This document shows, piece by piece, positions 6,368 through 8,530 of a stretch of 8,530 bases of DNA. Made by a program: the position numbers and the translations under genes. Origin of the DNA: an uncultured Methanomicrobiales archaeon (GTDB lineage: Archaea; Thermoplasmatota; Thermoplasmata; Methanomassiliicoccales; Methanomethylophilaceae); NCBI GenBank assembly GCA_937892275.1, contig CALAVG010000142.1, positions 1-8,530 on the forward strand, read 5' to 3'. The notes beneath the pieces are model-generated. The model did not search any database, was not told the origin of the DNA, and was given only the letters and a program-made list of their open reading frames with translations. Every line of letters starts with the position of its first letter. Within the stretch, counting starts at the first letter, position 1.

Positions 6368-6560
6368 GATGTGGATGAACATTCTATGGCTCGACCTGCA
6401 TCGTCTTCTCTATGTATTCGCCGACCGATGGTTGTTCTGATGCTTACAGGTCATTCTGTCCTCGTACATGCTCCTGGGGGGAGAACAACAGGAATGTTGC
6501 ATGTGTAAGGTGTGTGCCATAGTCATATACAGGCCCTTAGCATCGCCGATACTTTAGAGA

Positions 6561-6594
6561 AACTATATCAATAGCACATGTCCTGACTATCAAT
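6561..6594 (+). promoter_or_regulatory. Candidate promoter and repeat upstream of the binding-protein gene
   Basis: AACTATATCAAT (6561-6572) is a TATA-like element about 50 nt before the ATG at 6619, which would give a leader of roughly 25 nt. A partial copy, ACTATCAAT, lies at 6586-6594, 24 bp downstream of ACTATATCAAT (6562-6572), and could be part of an operator. For an iron or cobalamin importer, metal- or cofactor-dependent repression would be expected, but no known regulator site is recognised. Confidence 0.35.
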
Positions 6595-6618
6595 TGGATA
6601 AATCATCCAAGTGGTTAA

Positions 6619-8022
6619 ATGGACAAGCAAACGACAACAATCATCGCGGTCGTCGCGGTTGTGGCAGTCGTTGCAGTTGCGGCATTCTTCGTGCTGGGCA
6701 ACAACAGCAAGGACTATAGCGATACAGAGATTGGAGAGATCGGAACATATGTTCCCATTTACGGTAACGCCACAGGCGACCTGTACATCGACAAGGAAGA
6801 TGTGGCTATGCTCAACCAGATCATCGACGGAAAGATGACATGGGACAAGAAGAAGGCCCCCTTCGCCGATGCCGATCAGGACGGAGAGATTACATCGAAG
6901 GATGTGGATCTGGTACAGAAGATCATCAACAAGGAGAAGTGCACCGTGTACTACCTCGATTATTACGACGAGGTCGAAAAGGTCAATTTCCCTCTTATCG
7001 ACAGGAACATCGCGGTCACCTACTATCAGCAGGCCGAGGCATGCAACATCCTCGGACTGATGGATAACATCAAATGCGCATCGCTGGCGGCAGCGGGGCA
7101 GTACTGTACCCTATACCCCCACCTCAAGACCCTCACGGACAACCAGAAGTTCGGAACAACAGGATCCAGTACGCTCAACGACGATGCGGTCGATAAGATC
7201 GTCGCCAACAATGTTACCGTCATCGTCAGCACCCCAAGTACCCAGAACTACGAGCCCACGAAGGCCCTCAGGGAGGACAAGGGCATCGATACCATCAACC
7301 TCTGGTACAACGGAGCTTACTGTTATTCCACCCTCATGACCATGGGAATCTTCATGGACCGTATCGACAAGGTTGAGGACTATATGGACTTCTGTGATGA
7401 CGTTGTCAAGAAGATCACCAACAAGATTTCGGACAAGGACAAGAAGGACATCCTTCTCATGGATTCCTACTATGCCTCATCAGCGAAGTATTCGTTCATC
7501 GCATCCGATGCGAACGGATCATTCACCATGATCAACAGGTATCTCGCTAATGTTTATTCTGCCGATGATGCGAGTCAGTTCGGATTCGTCCAGAGGGATA
7601 TCGAGTGGCTCATGGCAAACCAGGCGAAGTACGATGCCGTTGTCATCGCACCCACGCCCTGCGGATTCCGCGACCTCCGTGTCGACGGAACATACCAGCC
7701 CGGAGAGTACTACTCCAGGACCGATTACAACGCACAGTGCGAGGCACAGTTCGAAACGCTGGAGAAGACCAACGCCCACAAGAACGGAAACCTCATAATC
7801 ACATCCTACGACAACACGTTCGGATACTCCACTTATGCGATGTTGCCCATAATCGCAGCACAACTGTATCCCGACCTGTTCAGTCTGGAGGACGGATTGG
7901 AGATCCTGCAGGACTGGTTCGACAACATCAACAAGGCCGACATCGATGTGGACAAGCAGGGAGCGTTCTCCTACACAGGTTCCGCTTACGAGGTCAGCTA
8001 TCCCCAGGTGGAGAAGATCTGA
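6619..8022 (+). CDS. Membrane-anchored ABC substrate-binding protein (FecB/BtuF-like) with dockerin/EF-hand-like module
   Basis: This 467-aa exported protein opens an ABC import operon for an iron chelate, cobalamin or similar ligand. Residues 8-26 (Ala/Val-rich, ending AAFFVLG) form one membrane segment. No Cys occurs before C108, so it is not a lipoprotein and is probably held by an uncleaved anchor. Residues 50-104 resemble a type I dockerin with two F-hand units. The second loop (84-95) has D84, D86, D88, G89, I91 and D95, a complete calcium-loop pattern; the first (50-61) is degenerate but keeps N50, D54 and D61. From about 110 the sequence reads as a class III binding protein, including ACNILGLMDNIKC and VDKIVANNVTVIVSTPST (LNDDAVDKI at 186-194). 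The family call leans on the FecCD-type permease 43 bp downstream. Eight Cys residues are unusual for this family. The stop is TGA. Ligand unknown. Confidence 0.8.
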   Translation: MDKQTTTIIAVVAVVAVVAVAAFFVLGNNSKDYSDTEIGEIGTYVPIYGNATGDLYIDKEDVAMLNQIIDGKMTWDKKKAPFADADQDGEITSKDVDLVQKIINKEKCTVYYLDYYDEVEKVNFPLIDRNIAVTYYQQAEACNILGLMDNIKCASLAAAGQYCTLYPHLKTLTDNQKFGTTGSSTLNDDAVDKIVANNVTVIVSTPSTQNYEPTKALREDKGIDTINLWYNGAYCYSTLMTMGIFMDRIDKVEDYMDFCDDVVKKITNKISDKDKKDILLMDSYYASSAKYSFIASDANGSFTMINRYLANVYSADDASQFGFVQRDIEWLMANQAKYDAVVIAPTPCGFRDLRVDGTYQPGEYYSRTDYNAQCEAQFETLEKTNAHKNGNLIITSYDNTFGYSTYAMLPIIAAQLYPDLFSLEDGLEILQDWFDNINKADIDVDKQGAFSYTGSAYEVSYPQVEKI

Positions 8023-8033
8023 GAAACAATGAA

Positions 8034-8049
8034 GGGGCCTTCCGGCCCC
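8034..8049 (+). terminator. GC-rich hairpin between binding protein and permease genes
   Basis: GGGGCC (8034-8039) and GGCCCC (8044-8049) form a perfect 6-bp stem with a TTCC tetraloop, 11 bp after the binding-protein stop and 16 bp before the permease ATG. Only a short ACTTT follows, so full termination is unlikely. A partial terminator or an mRNA-stabilising 3' structure giving more binding protein than permease is a common arrangement in such operons. Confidence 0.5.
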
Positions 8050-8065
8050 ACTTTACCTTGATAAA

Positions 8066-8530
8066 ATGTCACAATCCGCAATCGTGGACCGTGCGATCGA
8101 TGCATGGATGGAAGAGGACGTCAACGTCGAGCAGGAGACGGAGAACTACCGCAAGGGGACCCTGAAGAAGATAACGTTCATAGTCATCCTGCTGTTCATA
8201 GCTATCGTTGCCGCTGGTTTCGCGATGTCCATCGGTACGTATCCAATTGATTTCCTGGATACGTACAGGATAGTCTGGGACCATTTCTTCGGAGAGGTCC
8301 AGAACGTCGATGCGGATTATCTGATATTCGAATGGAGGCTTCCGAGGATCTGTACGGGTATCCTTGCAGGGATAGGTCTTGCTGCTGCCGGTGTGGTGAT
8401 GCAGAGCATCCTGAGGAATCCCCTTGCGGATCCATATACAACAGGTATATCCTCTGGTGCCTCCTTCGGAGCGACATTGGCGATCGGTTTCGGGATATCC
8501 GTCGCCAACGGTGCCTATGCCATTGTGATT
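8066..8530 (+). CDS. FecCD/BtuC-family ABC transporter permease, 5' part (cut by window end)
   Basis: The frame stays open for 155 codons to the window edge, about half of the roughly 330-350 aa usual for the family. An acidic hydrophilic N-terminus (1-34) precedes the first membrane helix (about 35-56). Family hallmarks follow: EWRLPR at 89-94, AGIGLAAAGVVMQ at 101-113, and NPLADPYTTGISSGASFGA at 118-136. Such permeases form the membrane channel of iron-siderophore, heme or cobalamin importers and pair with the binding protein encoded just upstream. The ATG at 8066 is chosen as the first in frame after the hairpin. ATG 8108 is an alternative, and neither has a clear Shine-Dalgarno. A cognate ATPase gene is expected downstream. 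Confidence 0.93.
   Translation, partial: MSQSAIVDRAIDAWMEEDVNVEQETENYRKGTLKKITFIVILLFIAIVAAGFAMSIGTYPIDFLDTYRIVWDHFFGEVQNVDADYLIFEWRLPRICTGILAGIGLAAAGVVMQSILRNPLADPYTTGISSGASFGATLAIGFGISVANGAYAIVI

Larger units (their letters stand above)
6157..6618. other. 462-bp intergenic region without a convincing gene
   Basis: This stretch separates the ATPase cluster from the transport operon. It contains a short T-run after gene 4 (6202-6206) and two clusters of TGTTATGAT repeats. It also holds the 12-bp-spaced pair ATCGCTG at 6250 and 6262, a TATA-like TTATATTTAA near 6281-6290, and a short hairpin ATCAAA/TTTGAT (6300-6315). A candidate promoter for the next gene lies at the right end. No open frame longer than a few dozen codons with family resemblance was found. 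A small noncoding RNA driven by the 6281 element is possible but unsupported. Confidence 0.6.

Noticed and set aside
6363..6440. A 25-codon ORF (MKMWMNILWLDLHRLLYVFADRWLF) starting inside the second TGTTATGAT cluster.
   Set aside because: It is very short, has no ribosome binding site, and its start lies within the repeat. A frame of this length is expected by chance.
6157..6618. tRNA or riboswitch (for example cobalamin) upstream of the transport operon.
   Set aside because: No tRNA-like cloverleaf or conserved cobalamin-riboswitch box could be recognised, and such riboswitches are not typical of archaea.

Overview
The window looks archaeal, most likely from a Methanomassiliicoccales-type methanogen (Thermoplasmatota). 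This is inferred from several weak signs. AT-rich TATA-like boxes lie about 22-35 nt before start codons that mostly lack a Shine-Dalgarno, as expected for leaderless mRNAs. There is a cluster of P-loop ATPases of the archaeal ATPase/DUF234 and AAA_14/DUF4143 kinds. All five genes whose ends are visible terminate in TGA. One gene has an in-frame TAG of the kind seen in pyrrolysine-using archaea. The order itself cannot be proven from this window.

Positions 1-46 are not genomic. They match the 3' 46 bases of the Illumina TruSeq universal (P5) adapter, so the window begins at an untrimmed contig or read end. The genomic sequence next to it (47-231) shows no convincing gene.

Positions 232-6156 hold four consecutive, divergent P-loop ATPase genes. 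Each has an N-terminal Walker-type NTPase and a C-terminal PD-(D/E)XK-nuclease-like region. Gene 1 (310-1632, +) is an archaeal ATPase/DUF234 protein. Gene 2 (1721-3061, -), gene 3 (3344-4711, +) and gene 4 (4825-6156, +) are AAA_14/DUF4143 proteins of three different subtypes. Gene 4 is interrupted at codon 316 by TAG, exactly at the junction between the ATPase and the C-terminal domain, with homologous sequence continuing in the same frame to a TGA. The promoters of genes 1-3 each carry their own repeat array: two 18-bp palindromes 24 bp apart for gene 1, three direct repeats at 34-bp spacing for gene 2, and three direct repeats at 33-bp spacing for gene 3. These look like gene-specific operators and are the most unusual structure here.

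Positions 6157-6618 are a 462-bp intergenic stretch with two clusters of an 11-bp-phased repeat (TGTTATGAT). They include an exact 19-bp duplication 142 bp apart.

Positions 6619-8530 begin an ABC import operon of the iron-siderophore/cobalamin (FecCD/BtuCD) class. The first gene is a membrane-anchored binding protein carrying an inserted dockerin/EF-hand-like calcium-binding module. A GC-rich hairpin follows, then a FecCD-family permease cut off by the window end. The ATPase partner would be expected just downstream.
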